DNA of 64,000 nt from positions 186,001 through 250,000 of the forward strand of contig JADKDM010000037.1 of assembly GCA_016714565.1 (NCBI GenBank), written 5' to 3'. The notes below the pieces were generated by a model. The model ran no database searches, was not told where the DNA came from, and saw only the letters and a list, made by a program, of their open reading frames with translations. The position numbers and the translations under genes are program-made. Each line of letters begins with the position of its first letter. Positions within the stretch are counted from its first letter, which is position 1. The DNA comes from Candidatus Villigracilis propinquus. GTDB taxonomy: Bacteria; Chloroflexota; Anaerolineae; Anaerolineales; Villigracilaceae. Positions 51,267 to 59,721 of this stretch are shown piece by piece.

Positions 51267-51335
51267 ATGACCAAACGTAAAGCGATACACCTGCGAAAAT
51301 TAGTCCCATCTCGAAGTGCGCCTGTAGACCGTTAA
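51267..51335 (+). CDS. 22-residue leader peptide
   Basis: ATG 51267 follows AAAGGAG by 10 bases. The peptide begins MTKRKAIHLRKL and ends SAPVDR; it is strongly basic (seven Lys/Arg) with a central LVPSR. Too short for a domain. Its placement between a promoter and a terminator, and its overlap with complementary arms, suggests a regulatory leader rather than a functional product. Confidence 0.55.
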   Translation: MTKRKAIHLRKLVPSRSAPVDR

Positions 51336-51358
51336 AGGTCTTCCTTCTGTGTCTTTTT

Positions 51359-51391
51359 AGCCACGGTGCGCTTCAGCACCGTGGCTTTTTT
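51359..51391 (+). terminator. Intrinsic terminator between leader and exporter
   Basis: AGCCACGGTGC (51359-51369) pairs with GCACCGTGGCT (51376-51386) around GCTTCA and runs into a T-tract. It lies 133 bases before the exporter start, so transcripts from the leader promoter must pass it. Confidence 0.9.
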
Positions 51392-51406
51392 ATTGTCTTG
51401 TCCCCA

Positions 51407-51503
51407 CGTCATTGCGAGGGCGGTGTTCGTCCGCCCGAAGCAATCTCACACATTGCTGGAGATTGCTTCGTCGCAAAGAGCAAGAACGCTCCTCGCAATG
51501 ACG
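51407..51503. repeat. GTCATTGCGAGG nested palindrome, copy 1
   Basis: Outer arms CGTCATTGCGAGG / CCTCGCAATGACG enclose inner arms GAAGCAATCTC / GAGATTGCTTC. Copies 2 and 3 are at 55220 and 55774. This copy ends 20 bases before the first exporter gene. Confidence 0.9.
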
Positions 51504-51523
51504 CAGCTTATGGAAAAAACATC

Positions 51524-53269
51524 ATGAACTTATCATTCAAATCCTACTGGAACTTACTCTCCGACCACATCCGCCCGCAAAAGGGACGGTTCATTCTGCT
51601 TGCCGTTCTGCTCTTTGGCAGCATCGGCTTGCGCATCTTTGCCCCGCAGATCATGCGCCAATTCATTGACGAGGCGCTTGCGGGAAAAGCGCTGCAAACG
51701 CTGACCACAACTGCGATTGCCTTCATCAGCATCGCATTGATCCAACAGGTGGTTGCCATTGCCGTGAAATATCTCGGCGAAAACGTGGCATGGACAGCGA
51801 CCAACGACCTGCGCGCCGAATTGGCATGGCACGCGCTCAATCTCGACATGCGCTTCCACAATGACCACACCCCCGGCGAATTGATCGAACGCATCGACGG
51901 TGACGTGACCGAGCTGGCAACTTTCTTCTCTCAATTCGCGCTGAACCTCATCGCAAACGGATTGCTGCTCGTCGGTATTTTGGTCGCTCTGTTCATCGAA
52001 GATTGGCGTGCCGGACTGGCTTTTACAATTTATTCCTTCGTCACAATCGGTGTGCTTGGAAAATTAAAGGACATCGCCGTCCCGCACCAAAAGGCGAGGC
52101 GCGAAGCCGAAGCACAGTTGTACGGTTTCATCGAAGAGCAACTGGCAGGCACGGAAGATATCCGCTCCAGCGGCGCAGTGGACTTTTCCCTGCGGGAATT
52201 GTTCCGCCACCAAAGCGTTATTCTCGGTCACAACCGCAAAGCGCATTTCAAACGCTGGATCATCGAAAACGCGATGGGCTTTGCACTGACCGCAGGCAAC
52301 CTGCTTGCCATCGTCAGCGGATATTGGCTGTTCTCGCTGGACATCATCACCATCGGCACCGTGTATCTCTTTGTCCATTACATCAATCTGCTTGAAGAGC
52401 CGTTCTGGGCAATGACGCACGAGATCGAAAGTTTCCAAACCATCGGCGCGTGCGTGGAACGCCTGACGGAGTTCCGCAATTTCAAGCCAGAAGTGATCGA
52501 TGGCACTGGCCCGGAGATTTCGTCCACACCGCTGGCGCTGACCTTTGAAGATGTGACCTTCTCCTATAACGGAGATGACGACGTGATCAAGACGCTCTCC
52601 TTTGACCTGAAGCCTGGCTCCATCCTTGGGTTACTCGGCCGCACGGGCAGCGGAAAAACCACAATCGGACGATTGATCTTCCGTCTCTACGATGTGAACT
52701 CGGGCAGTATCAAGATCAATAAAACAGACTTACGCGAAGCGCAGCTCAAATCCCTGCGGAGCAACATCGCCATCGTCACACAGGATGTGCAGCTCTTCCG
52801 CGCCAATATCCGCGACAACCTGACTTTCTTCGACCGCTCGATAACAGATGAAAAGATCATCGCCACCCTCGAAGAATTGGAACTCGGCGATTGGTACAAG
52901 AATCTGCCCAAAGGTTTGGATACTGAACTCGACACAGGATCAAGATCACTGTCCGCGGGTGAGGCGCAGCTTTTAGCCTTCACAAGAGTCTTTTTACGAA
53001 ATCCCGGTCTGGTGATTCTCGACGAAGCATCATCCCGTCTTGACCCAGCCACAGAGCAGAAACTGGAACGCGCGATAGACAAACTGCTCAAAGGCCGAAC
53101 CGCCATCATCATCGCGCATCGGCTGGACACCGTCCACCGCGCGGACGAGATCATGATTTTGGACAAAGGCCAGACCAGCGAATACGGCGACCGCAAGCAA
53201 TTGGCGGCGAACCCGAACTCGCGCTTTTATCATCTGCTGCAAACTGGCATGGAAGAAGTGCTGGCGTAA
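51524..53269 (+). CDS. ABC exporter half-transporter with degenerate signature motif
   Basis: The 581-residue protein has an N-terminal six-helix exporter domain (to about 320) and a nucleotide-binding domain. Walker A is GRTGSGKTT and the Q-loop lies in IVTQDVQLFR. The signature is degenerate, LSAGEAQ instead of LSGGQ. Walker B LVILDEASSRLD retains the catalytic Glu, and the His is in IIAHRLDT. This combination is expected for the half of a heterodimer that supplies the active Walker site. The partner is the next gene. The pair likely exports a lipid, peptide or drug. Start ATG 51524; no strong ribosome site. Confidence 0.9.
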   Translation: MNLSFKSYWNLLSDHIRPQKGRFILLAVLLFGSIGLRIFAPQIMRQFIDEALAGKALQTLTTTAIAFISIALIQQVVAIAVKYLGENVAWTATNDLRAELAWHALNLDMRFHNDHTPGELIERIDGDVTELATFFSQFALNLIANGLLLVGILVALFIEDWRAGLAFTIYSFVTIGVLGKLKDIAVPHQKARREAEAQLYGFIEEQLAGTEDIRSSGAVDFSLRELFRHQSVILGHNRKAHFKRWIIENAMGFALTAGNLLAIVSGYWLFSLDIITIGTVYLFVHYINLLEEPFWAMTHEIESFQTIGACVERLTEFRNFKPEVIDGTGPEISSTPLALTFEDVTFSYNGDDDVIKTLSFDLKPGSILGLLGRTGSGKTTIGRLIFRLYDVNSGSIKINKTDLREAQLKSLRSNIAIVTQDVQLFRANIRDNLTFFDRSITDEKIIATLEELELGDWYKNLPKGLDTELDTGSRSLSAGEAQLLAFTRVFLRNPGLVILDEASSRLDPATEQKLERAIDKLLKGRTAIIIAHRLDTVHRADEIMILDKGQTSEYGDRKQLAANPNSRFYHLLQTGMEEVLA

Positions 53270-53279
53270 AAAATATACT

Positions 53280-53293
53280 GGGGGGGGGGGGGG
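53280..53293. other. G14 homopolymer
   Basis: Fourteen consecutive G just after the first exporter gene. Like 25272-25392 it is out of keeping with the surroundings and may be a base-calling artefact that also blurs the neighbouring repeat. Confidence 0.6.
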
Positions 53294-53343
53294 CGCCTGG
53301 GCGCTCTTCGCGAAGGGCGATCAGCCCACAGAGTACTACCATC

Positions 53344-53386
53344 TGTGGTCCGAACGCTGCAACGGCTCGAAACTACTCGACCACCA
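53344..53386. repeat. Degenerate copy of the GGTCTCGATAC...ACTCGACCACC repeat
   Basis: TGTGGTCCGAACGCTGCAAC ... AACTACTCGACCACCA keeps the ends of the family seen at 20846, 46591 and 59684 but the centre has diverged or is misread. It lies between the two exporter genes. Confidence 0.6.
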
Positions 53387-53410
53387 GTACTGAAATAAAT
53401 GGAATCTATT

Positions 53411-55204
53411 ATGACCGAAACAACCTTCACACAAAAAGTACCCGCACTCCCCACATGGAAAGTCATTTGGGAAATGCTGAAATTCCGTCCGTGGCTCTGG
53501 TTCGTGGACTTGGTCAGCGTAGCCCTCATCCGCTTCTGCTGGCAGGTTGGCCCCGCGCTCATCATCAAAGCCTTCTTCGACTACGTCACAGGCGCGGCAC
53601 AACTCACCTTCGGCATCTGGGCCATCATCGCAGCCTTCACCGCACTGTGGATCGGACGCATCATTGCCAGCTACGGTTTTTACTATGCCGATGTCCCCAT
53701 CTTCGCGGACATGTCCATGCTGCTGCGCAAGAATCTTTTGAGGTACATCCTCAAGCGCCCGGGCGCATCGCAACTGCCAGACTCACCCGGTGAAGCCGTC
53801 AGCCGTTTCAAAACGGACGTGAACGAGATCCCGCTCTTCGTGATTCTGATCAACGACATCATGGTCGGGCTGATCATCATCGCCGTCTCCATCGTGCTGA
53901 TGACTCAGATCGATCCATCCGTCACAGTCATGGCATTAATTCCGCTGGTCATCGTTGGCATCGTTGCCAACATTGCCACGGGGCGCATCGAACATTATCG
54001 ACGCACGTCCCGTCAGGCTGGCGGCAAGGTCACTGGCTTCATCGGTGAATTTTTCGGCGCGGTGCAGGCCGTCAAAGTGGCAACCGCTGAAAAAAATGTC
54101 ATCGGCTACTTTCATCAACTCAACGATGCGCGCCGCATTCTGACCATCCGCGAAAAACTGTTTGACGAAGTGCTCAGCTCCATTTATCGCAACACATCCA
54201 CGCTGGGCACGGGTGTCATTCTTGTGCTCGTCGGTCAGTCCATGCGCACGGGCAACTTCACCCTCGGCGATTTTTCGCTCTTCGTTTATCTGCTGCAAAG
54301 CATGGGCGATCTCACCACCTTCGGCGGAATGCTTTGGGCACGCTACAAGCAGCTCAGCGTCTCCGTCCAGCGCATGTATCACCTCATGGAAAATGCTCCG
54401 CTGAATGCGCTTGTTGAACACAGCCATGTGGATTTGACCGGGCCGCTGCCCGAAGTGACCTATCCGACAAAAACCGCCTCAGACCGACTGAATGAGCTGG
54501 TTGCAAAAAACCTGACATTTCACTACCCTGATTCAACGAACGGCGTCGAAGACATCAACATCCACCTGAAACGCAACACGCTGACAGTGGTCACAGGCCG
54601 CATCGGTTCCGGCAAGACAACACTTCTGCGTGCACTGCTCGGATTGCTTCCGCTCGAATCTGGCGAGATACGCTGGAACGAAACCATACTGACCTCGCCT
54701 GGAGATTTCCTCGTCCCGCCGCGCTGTTCCTACACCGCACAAGTCCCGCGCCTGTTCAGCAACACCCTGCGGAACAACATCCTGCTCGGCCTCAACCGCA
54801 GCGATGACGAGATTTACAAAGCCACAAAACTCGCCGTGATGGATCGTGACCTCGAACAACTCGATGACGATCTCGAAACCATGGTCGGCGCACGCGGCGT
54901 AAAACTTTCGGGTGGGCAGGCGCAACGCACCGCCGCCGCGCGCATGTTCATCCGCGAACCGGAACTCGTCGTCTTCGATGATCTCTCCAGCGCGCTGGAT
55001 GTCGAAACCGAAAGTCAACTTTGGGAACGAATATTTGCAAACAACAACATGACCTGCCTCGTCGTCTCCCACCGCCGCCCGCTCTTAAGGCGTGCCGATC
55101 ACATCATCGTGATGAAAGACGGCAAAGTCGAATCCGAAGGCACACTCGATGAACTTCTCACAACCAGCCCCGAAATGCGCGAGTTGTGGAAGTTGGAAGA
55201 ATAA
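53411..55204 (+). CDS. ABC exporter half-transporter with canonical signature motif
   Basis: The 597-residue second half-transporter has six helices followed by a nucleotide-binding domain. Walker A is GRIGSGKTT and the signature is canonical, LSGGQAQR. Walker B LVVFDDLSSALD has Asp where the catalytic Glu belongs, and the switch His is in VVSHRRP. Together with the upstream gene this gives one active and one degenerate ATP site, as in heterodimeric exporters such as TM287/288 and BmrCD. ATG 53411 is preferred; an in-frame ATG at 53399 also exists. A GTCATTGCGAGG repeat follows. Confidence 0.9.
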   Translation: MTETTFTQKVPALPTWKVIWEMLKFRPWLWFVDLVSVALIRFCWQVGPALIIKAFFDYVTGAAQLTFGIWAIIAAFTALWIGRIIASYGFYYADVPIFADMSMLLRKNLLRYILKRPGASQLPDSPGEAVSRFKTDVNEIPLFVILINDIMVGLIIIAVSIVLMTQIDPSVTVMALIPLVIVGIVANIATGRIEHYRRTSRQAGGKVTGFIGEFFGAVQAVKVATAEKNVIGYFHQLNDARRILTIREKLFDEVLSSIYRNTSTLGTGVILVLVGQSMRTGNFTLGDFSLFVYLLQSMGDLTTFGGMLWARYKQLSVSVQRMYHLMENAPLNALVEHSHVDLTGPLPEVTYPTKTASDRLNELVAKNLTFHYPDSTNGVEDINIHLKRNTLTVVTGRIGSGKTTLLRALLGLLPLESGEIRWNETILTSPGDFLVPPRCSYTAQVPRLFSNTLRNNILLGLNRSDDEIYKATKLAVMDRDLEQLDDDLETMVGARGVKLSGGQAQRTAAARMFIREPELVVFDDLSSALDVETESQLWERIFANNNMTCLVVSHRRPLLRRADHIIVMKDGKVESEGTLDELLTTSPEMRELWKLEE

Positions 55205-55219
55205 AATTTCTCTATCCTC

Positions 55220-55313
55220 CGTCATTGCGAGGAGGGCTTCAGCCCGACGAAGCAATCTCCAACACAATGAGTGAGATTGCTTCGGGCAAAAGAGCATTGC
55301 CCTCGCAATGACG
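55220..55313. repeat. GTCATTGCGAGG nested palindrome, copy 2
   Basis: CGTCATTGCGAGG (55220-55232) and CTCGCAATGACG (55302-55313) are the outer arms, with GAAGCAATCTC and GAGATTGCTTC inside. It lies 24 bases before the next start codon. Confidence 0.9.
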
Positions 55314-55337
55314 ACAATACTACAAAAGGAAACCATC

Positions 55338-55766
55338 ATGACCCAACCAACCTCCTCCGACCTCATCCGCTCTGCGCGCGAAGTATTCAACATCGCCATC
55401 GCGGAGAAAAACGCCAAAGGCATCCGCCCGCTGCTGGCGCCGAGCTATCATCTGGTTACAGGCCGCAGCGACCAATTCCACGGAGCCGACGAGGAAGAAA
55501 TACGTTGGGCTGAACTCTTCCAAACCGACCCGACCGCCGTCTATCGTCGAACCCCACGGGAGATCACCACCAACGAAGCCTGGGGGCTGGCAGAAGAACT
55601 CGGCAACTGGCAGGGCACCTACACTGCCAAAGGAATTTTTGTCAACGCATCGGGCGTCTACTCTGCCAAATGGCAGCGCACAACAACTGGCGCATGGGTT
55701 TTGCAAGCAGAAGTTTTCACAACCATAAACTTCGACGAGGCCTGCGCACCGCCCGACCCGATATAA
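55338..55766 (+). CDS. NTF2/SnoaL-like protein
   Basis: This 142-residue protein has the cone-shaped NTF2-like pattern of SnoaL/DUF4440 members: SAREVFNIAIAEKNAKGIRP, LLAPSYHLVTGRSDQFHG and the paired strands GNWQGTYTAKGIFVNASGVY followed by WVLQAEVFTTINFD. Such proteins act as small isomerases, hydrolases or binding domains. No catalytic set is decisive here. The start is ATG 55338 after AAAGGAAA. It is bracketed by two copies of the same palindrome and follows the exporter pair. Confidence 0.75.
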   Translation: MTQPTSSDLIRSAREVFNIAIAEKNAKGIRPLLAPSYHLVTGRSDQFHGADEEEIRWAELFQTDPTAVYRRTPREITTNEAWGLAEELGNWQGTYTAKGIFVNASGVYSAKWQRTTTGAWVLQAEVFTTINFDEACAPPDPI

Positions 55767-55773
55767 ATATTAT

Positions 55774-55866
55774 CGTCATTGCGAGGGCAATGATCTTTTG
55801 CCCGAAGCAATCTCATGCCCTGAGTATGAGATTGCTTCGCCGCAAAAAACGCGGCTCGCAATGACG
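55774..55866. repeat. GTCATTGCGAGG nested palindrome, copy 3
   Basis: CGTCATTGCGAG and CTCGCAATGACG are the outer arms, with GAAGCAATCTCAT and ATGAGATTGCTTC inside. It lies directly before the rtcB ribosome site. Confidence 0.9.
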
Positions 55867-55881
55867 GAAGGAAAAAAAATC

Positions 55882-57303
55882 ATGGACATCATTACAGGAA
55901 AGATCCTGAAATTAAATAACTGGGAAGATGGGAAGATCATCGGGCTCGCAAAGGATGCGGGCAACAAGATGATCTCCAACGGCATGGAACGCGACGCGGT
56001 TCTTGCCCAACTGGAAACTGTTCGGCAAAACCCGGGCAGTTTCCTCGCCGACGCATTGCTCGCAGACCTTGCCCGCGAGTGTATTCGGCTCACACAAAAG
56101 GATGAACCTTCGGAAGATACACTTCTCGAAAACCCCATCCCATTTCCGATCTGGGGTGAAAACCAGATCGACCCCGAAGCCATCAAGCAAATGGAAAACG
56201 CCATGCGCCTACCTGTCACCGTCACTGGCGCGTTGATGCCAGATGCCCATGTTGGCTACGGACTCCCGATCGGCGGTGTACTGGCTACTGAGAATGTCGT
56301 CATCCCCTACGCCGTGGGTGTAGACATTGCGTGCCGCATGAGAATTTCGATCTACGAAGTCTCGCCGCACCTGCTTGGGCAAAAGAAAGGCATGTTTGAA
56401 AATTCTCTCTGGGAAGAAACATCCTTCGGCATGGGCGCAAAATGGACAGGCAGCAAGAAGGCTCAACACGAAGTGCTGGACGACAACGCATGGTACGCCA
56501 CCCGCCAGCTTAAGACGCTGAAAGACACCGCCATGAATCAACTTGGCACAAGCGGCACGGGCAACCACTTCGTCGAATGGGGTTCGTTCACTTTGCAAGA
56601 GCCCATGTTCGGCTTGCAACCCGGTGAATATCTCGCTCTGCTTTCACACAGCGGTTCGCGGGGAGTCGGCGCAAAGATCGCAGACCGCTTCAGCAAACTC
56701 GCACGCGAGAAGCACCCCGATCTTGACCCCAGCGTGAAGCACCTCGCGTGGCTCTCACTGGATTCAGAAGATGGTCAGGAATACTGGCTTTCAATGGAAC
56801 TCGCGGGACGCTTCGCCTCGGCCAATCACTACATCATCCACAAGCGGGTTGCCGCATCCGTTGGGTTGAAGGAAGCCGCCGTGGTTGAGAATCACCACAA
56901 CTTTGCATGGCACGAGACTCTTGCAGACGGTCGCAAGGTTGTCGTCCACCGCAAGGGAGCCACTCCCGCAGGTGAAGGTGTGTTGGGTGTCATCCCCGGC
57001 TCCATGGGAGACGCGGGGTATGTTGTCCGTGGCAGAGGCGTAGGGAACTCTCTCTCGTCCGCCTCTCATGGTGCGGGTCGGTTGATGAGCCGCAGAAATG
57101 CACTGAACTCGATCAGCAGATCGTCACGGGATGAGTATCTCAAAAAGAACGGAGTCACCCTGCTCGGCGGCGGCATTGATGAGTCACCGCAAGCGTACAA
57201 GCCCATCGAAGAAGTCATCGCCGCACAGCAAGATCTTGTGGAAGTGCTTGGTAAGTTCACGCCTCGCATTGTAAGAATGGCCGATGAGCCTGGCGATATT
57301 TAG
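55882..57303 (+). CDS. rtcB: RNA-splicing ligase RtcB
   Basis: RtcB joins 2',3'-cyclic phosphate and 5'-OH RNA ends with GTP and manganese. The 473-residue protein shows MPDAHVGYGLPIGGVLATEN, VVIPYAVGVDIACRM (metal Cys), GTSGTGNHFVEWG, LLSHSGSRGVG, VENHHNFAW, VHRKGATPAGEG and the guanylylated His in SSASHGAGR. The start is ATG 55882 after GGAAGG; in-frame codons further upstream lie inside the palindromic repeat. It may repair tRNA or rRNA ends. No archease or RtcA gene is adjacent. Confidence 0.95.
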   Translation: MDIITGKILKLNNWEDGKIIGLAKDAGNKMISNGMERDAVLAQLETVRQNPGSFLADALLADLARECIRLTQKDEPSEDTLLENPIPFPIWGENQIDPEAIKQMENAMRLPVTVTGALMPDAHVGYGLPIGGVLATENVVIPYAVGVDIACRMRISIYEVSPHLLGQKKGMFENSLWEETSFGMGAKWTGSKKAQHEVLDDNAWYATRQLKTLKDTAMNQLGTSGTGNHFVEWGSFTLQEPMFGLQPGEYLALLSHSGSRGVGAKIADRFSKLAREKHPDLDPSVKHLAWLSLDSEDGQEYWLSMELAGRFASANHYIIHKRVAASVGLKEAAVVENHHNFAWHETLADGRKVVVHRKGATPAGEGVLGVIPGSMGDAGYVVRGRGVGNSLSSASHGAGRLMSRRNALNSISRSSRDEYLKKNGVTLLGGGIDESPQAYKPIEEVIAAQQDLVEVLGKFTPRIVRMADEPGDI

Positions 57304-57305
57304 AA

Positions 57306-57346
57306 AAAAGGCCCTAAAGGTTTTAAGAACCTTCAGGGCCTTTTCA
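57306..57346 (+). terminator. Intrinsic terminator after rtcB
   Basis: AAAAGGCCCTAAAGGTT (57306-57322) pairs, with one mismatch, with AACCTTCAGGGCCTTTT (57328-57344). Confidence 0.85.
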
Positions 57347-57379
57347 TAACAGAATAACCTTTTCATAACTCTTTTCGTT

Positions 57380-57385
57380 ATAATG
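57380..57385 (+). promoter_or_regulatory. -10 element of the cyclase gene
   Basis: TATAAT lies 26 bases before ATG 57412 with AAAGAGG between. This is a normal leadered start; no clear -35 was found. Confidence 0.5.
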
Positions 57386-57411
57386 ATTTTATCAATTCCA
57401 AAGAGGTTCAC

Positions 57412-58047
57412 ATGCCATTTATCAATGACCAGTTTCAAGAACTGCTGTTGAATTATTCACAGGAAATAGACCCGCTTAAACGGAAGAACCTGGAAAATGT
57501 GATCTGGCAAAAATACGGCACAGAAAATACAGTGCTGGCGCTGGACATGTTCGGCTTCTCCCTACTCACCCGCAAATATGGGATCATCCATTATCTTTCA
57601 ATGATCCGCCGTATGCAGTTGACCGTGGAGCCGATCATCACCGGGCACGGCGGCAGGGTCATCAAATTTGAAGCAGATAACTGCTTCGCCCTGCTTCCCG
57701 ATCCACTATCCGCTGCGCGCGCCGCCATTACCATTCAACATGCGCTTGCCGCATCCAATATTCTGACCGTGGACGAACTGGACATTCAAGTATCCATTGG
57801 CATTGATTACGGAAAAATGTTGGTTGTGAACGACGGAGATGTTTTTGGCGATGCTGTCAACCGCGCCTGCAAGCTGGGTGAAGATATTGGAGCCGCAGGA
57901 GATATCTTAATCACAAAGGACGCAATGGAATTAATCCCCGAAGAAGGGTCAATTCAGGGAAAGCCTATTGAAGTGAGCATTGGCGGATTAAGCATACCTG
58001 CATTCTCAATCATTTACAGAACGAACGCTGAGGAAGAGCAGCAATAG
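57412..58047 (+). CDS. Stand-alone class III adenylate/guanylate cyclase-like protein
   Basis: The 211-residue protein is almost only a class III cyclase catalytic domain. The first metal Asp sits in LALDMFGFSLLTRKYG, the second region is GGRVIKFEADNCFALLPD, and DVFGDAVNRACKLGEDIGAA corresponds to the usual (D)xxGxxVNxAARL. The transition-state Arg of that motif is Lys here, and the substrate-defining positions are unusual. It may be an active cyclase with altered efficiency or an inactive nucleotide sensor. It has its own promoter and no partner domain. Confidence 0.82.
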   Translation: MPFINDQFQELLLNYSQEIDPLKRKNLENVIWQKYGTENTVLALDMFGFSLLTRKYGIIHYLSMIRRMQLTVEPIITGHGGRVIKFEADNCFALLPDPLSAARAAITIQHALAASNILTVDELDIQVSIGIDYGKMLVVNDGDVFGDAVNRACKLGEDIGAAGDILITKDAMELIPEEGSIQGKPIEVSIGGLSIPAFSIIYRTNAEEEQQ

Positions 58048-58180
58048 AGGAAAGTCATTTGTAGGCAAACTTTCAGCCTGACATTAAATTTGGCGGATTA
58101 CAACAAAAAGGAGGATGGAACACTTGCTCTATCCTCGTCTTGTAGTAATCAGTGTAGGCAAAAGTAGATAAAACCCAGAG

Positions 58181-59662
58181 TTATATCTTTTCCAAAACCT
58201 CAATGGCGTTCTTGACCCGCTGCAGACTCTTTTCTCTACCAATGATCTCCATTGACTCAAACAAGGGTGGACTTACTTTTTGTCCAGTGGTCGCTACACG
58301 CAAAATACCGAATACCTGATTTACGTTCAAACCAGACTGCTCCACATAGGCGCGCATGGGCGGCTCAGCTGTGGCATGGTCAATGCTAGGCAGGCTGGAG
58401 AGAATCTCGTAGGTTTTACGAGCGATCTCTGCGGATTGTTTTGCATCCAATCCTTTCGCGACCAAGTCTTCTGCAGTAGGAGAAACTTCTTCTCTAAAGA
58501 AGAATGCGCCAAAGGCAAGGCAATCATCCAGCGTGGTGAGTCTCTCACGAATGAGGGGAATCATTTCCAGCAGCACATCGTCGTTGACTTCGAGTCCTTC
58601 ACGGGTAAAGTAAGGCTTGAGGCGGGCTGCCAGGTCTTCGGTCGTAAAGAGGCGGATGTGAGTCGCATTGAAGTGATCCAGCTTTTGAAAATTGATCGCC
58701 GCGGGAGATGGAGTCAACGAGTCAATTGTGAAGCGACCAACCATTTGTTCGACTGTCATCACATCATCTTCAGCAACGCCCCAACCCATCAATGCGCACC
58801 AATTCAACACGCCTTCGGGAGTGAAGCCAAGTTCCTGCATGTCTTTGATGAAGATCGAATAGCCGTCTTTGATGGCTGCGGCAGTTTCGCGTTTACTCAT
58901 TTTGCCTTTGCCGCTTGGCTTGAGGAAAACGGAAAGGTGAATCCAGATTGGTTCATCCCAGCCGAATGCGCGGACAATGTTTACATGCAACGGGAAGGTA
59001 CCAAGCCATTCGGAACCGCGTAACACATGAGTGATTTCCATTTCGTGATCATCCACCATGGCGGCGAGATGATACGTTGGCAGACCGTCAGTTTTGAGGA
59101 TGACCTGATCGTTGAGTTGTTTGTTCTCTGTGACGATGTCACCGCGCAAATGATCATGCGCAACTGTGGCACCTTCCTGCGGCATCTTGAAGCGGATGGT
59201 ATATGCCTCACCGCTTGCAATGCGGCGGGCGGCTTCATCAGGCGCGAGGGCGCGGCAGGTGCCGTCATAGTGCGGGTTTTCCTTGCGCTTCATTTGCTCC
59301 TGCCGAACTTTTTCGAGGTGGTCTGGCGTGCAGAAGCAGGGATAGGCGTGACCTTTTTCTACAAGAGTCTTGGCATGCTGCTGATAAATGTCGCGGCGCT
59401 CTGTCTGGCGGTACGGACCATGCTTGCCGCCGATATCGGGGCCTTCATCATATTGAAGTCCAAGCCAGCGCAAACCGTCCATGATCTCCTGCTCCGCACC
59501 AGATACAGTGCGCTTCAGGTCGGTATCTTCGATACGCAAAATAAATTGCCCGCCGGTCTTTTTTGCAAGCAGATAGGCATACAATGCGGTACGTGCGCCG
59601 CCAAGGTGTAAATGTCCTGTTGGTGAAGGGGCAAAGCGGGTTCGTGCAGGTTTGATTGACAA
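58181..59662 (-). CDS. gltX: Glutamyl-tRNA synthetase
   Basis: This 493-residue class I synthetase has the HIGH-type motif TRFAPSPTGHLHLGGARTAL, FILRIEDTDLKR, the domain segment HYDGTCRALAPDEAARR, and the KMSKS-type loop GKMSKRETAAAI. It charges tRNA-Glu and may be non-discriminating. It is the last gene of the minus-strand cell-shape run, separated from rodA by 59 bases holding a repeat. Confidence 0.96.
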   Translation of the reverse strand: MSIKPARTRFAPSPTGHLHLGGARTALYAYLLAKKTGGQFILRIEDTDLKRTVSGAEQEIMDGLRWLGLQYDEGPDIGGKHGPYRQTERRDIYQQHAKTLVEKGHAYPCFCTPDHLEKVRQEQMKRKENPHYDGTCRALAPDEAARRIASGEAYTIRFKMPQEGATVAHDHLRGDIVTENKQLNDQVILKTDGLPTYHLAAMVDDHEMEITHVLRGSEWLGTFPLHVNIVRAFGWDEPIWIHLSVFLKPSGKGKMSKRETAAAIKDGYSIFIKDMQELGFTPEGVLNWCALMGWGVAEDDVMTVEQMVGRFTIDSLTPSPAAINFQKLDHFNATHIRLFTTEDLAARLKPYFTREGLEVNDDVLLEMIPLIRERLTTLDDCLAFGAFFFREEVSPTAEDLVAKGLDAKQSAEIARKTYEILSSLPSIDHATAEPPMRAYVEQSGLNVNQVFGILRVATTGQKVSPPLFESMEIIGREKSLQRVKNAIEVLEKI

Positions 59663-59683
59663 GATGAAAACTCCTTGAAATAA

Positions 59684-59710
59684 GTGGTCTCGATACGCTA
59701 CTCGACCAAC
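59684..59710. repeat. Short copy of the GGTCTCGATAC-CTACTCGACC repeat
   Basis: GTGGTCTCGATACG-CTACTCGACCAAC is the minimal form of the family at 20846, 46591 and 53344, with almost no spacer. It lies between rodA and gltX. Confidence 0.8.
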
Positions 59711-59721
59711 AAAAATATTAA

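Larger units (their letters stand above)
51235..51391 (+). promoter_or_regulatory. Probable translation-coupled attenuator leader upstream of the ABC exporter
   Basis: The leader holds a ribosome site, a 22-codon frame, and three stems. Stem one joins GCGCACTTC (51256-51264), beside the ribosome site, to GAAGTGCGC (51313-51321) inside the frame. Stem two (AGACC/AGGTCT, 51326-51341) covers the leader stop codon. Stem three is a terminator with a T-run (51359-51391). Ribosome position on the leader would decide whether these stems form, the layout of ribosome-mediated attenuation for antibiotic-responsive ABC genes. Ligand unknown; the mechanism is inference. Confidence 0.55.

Noticed and set aside
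51407..55866. CRISPR-like array formed by the three GTCATTGCGAGG elements
   Set aside because: The copies are hundreds to thousands of bases apart, internally palindromic and variable; there are no regular spacers or cas genes.
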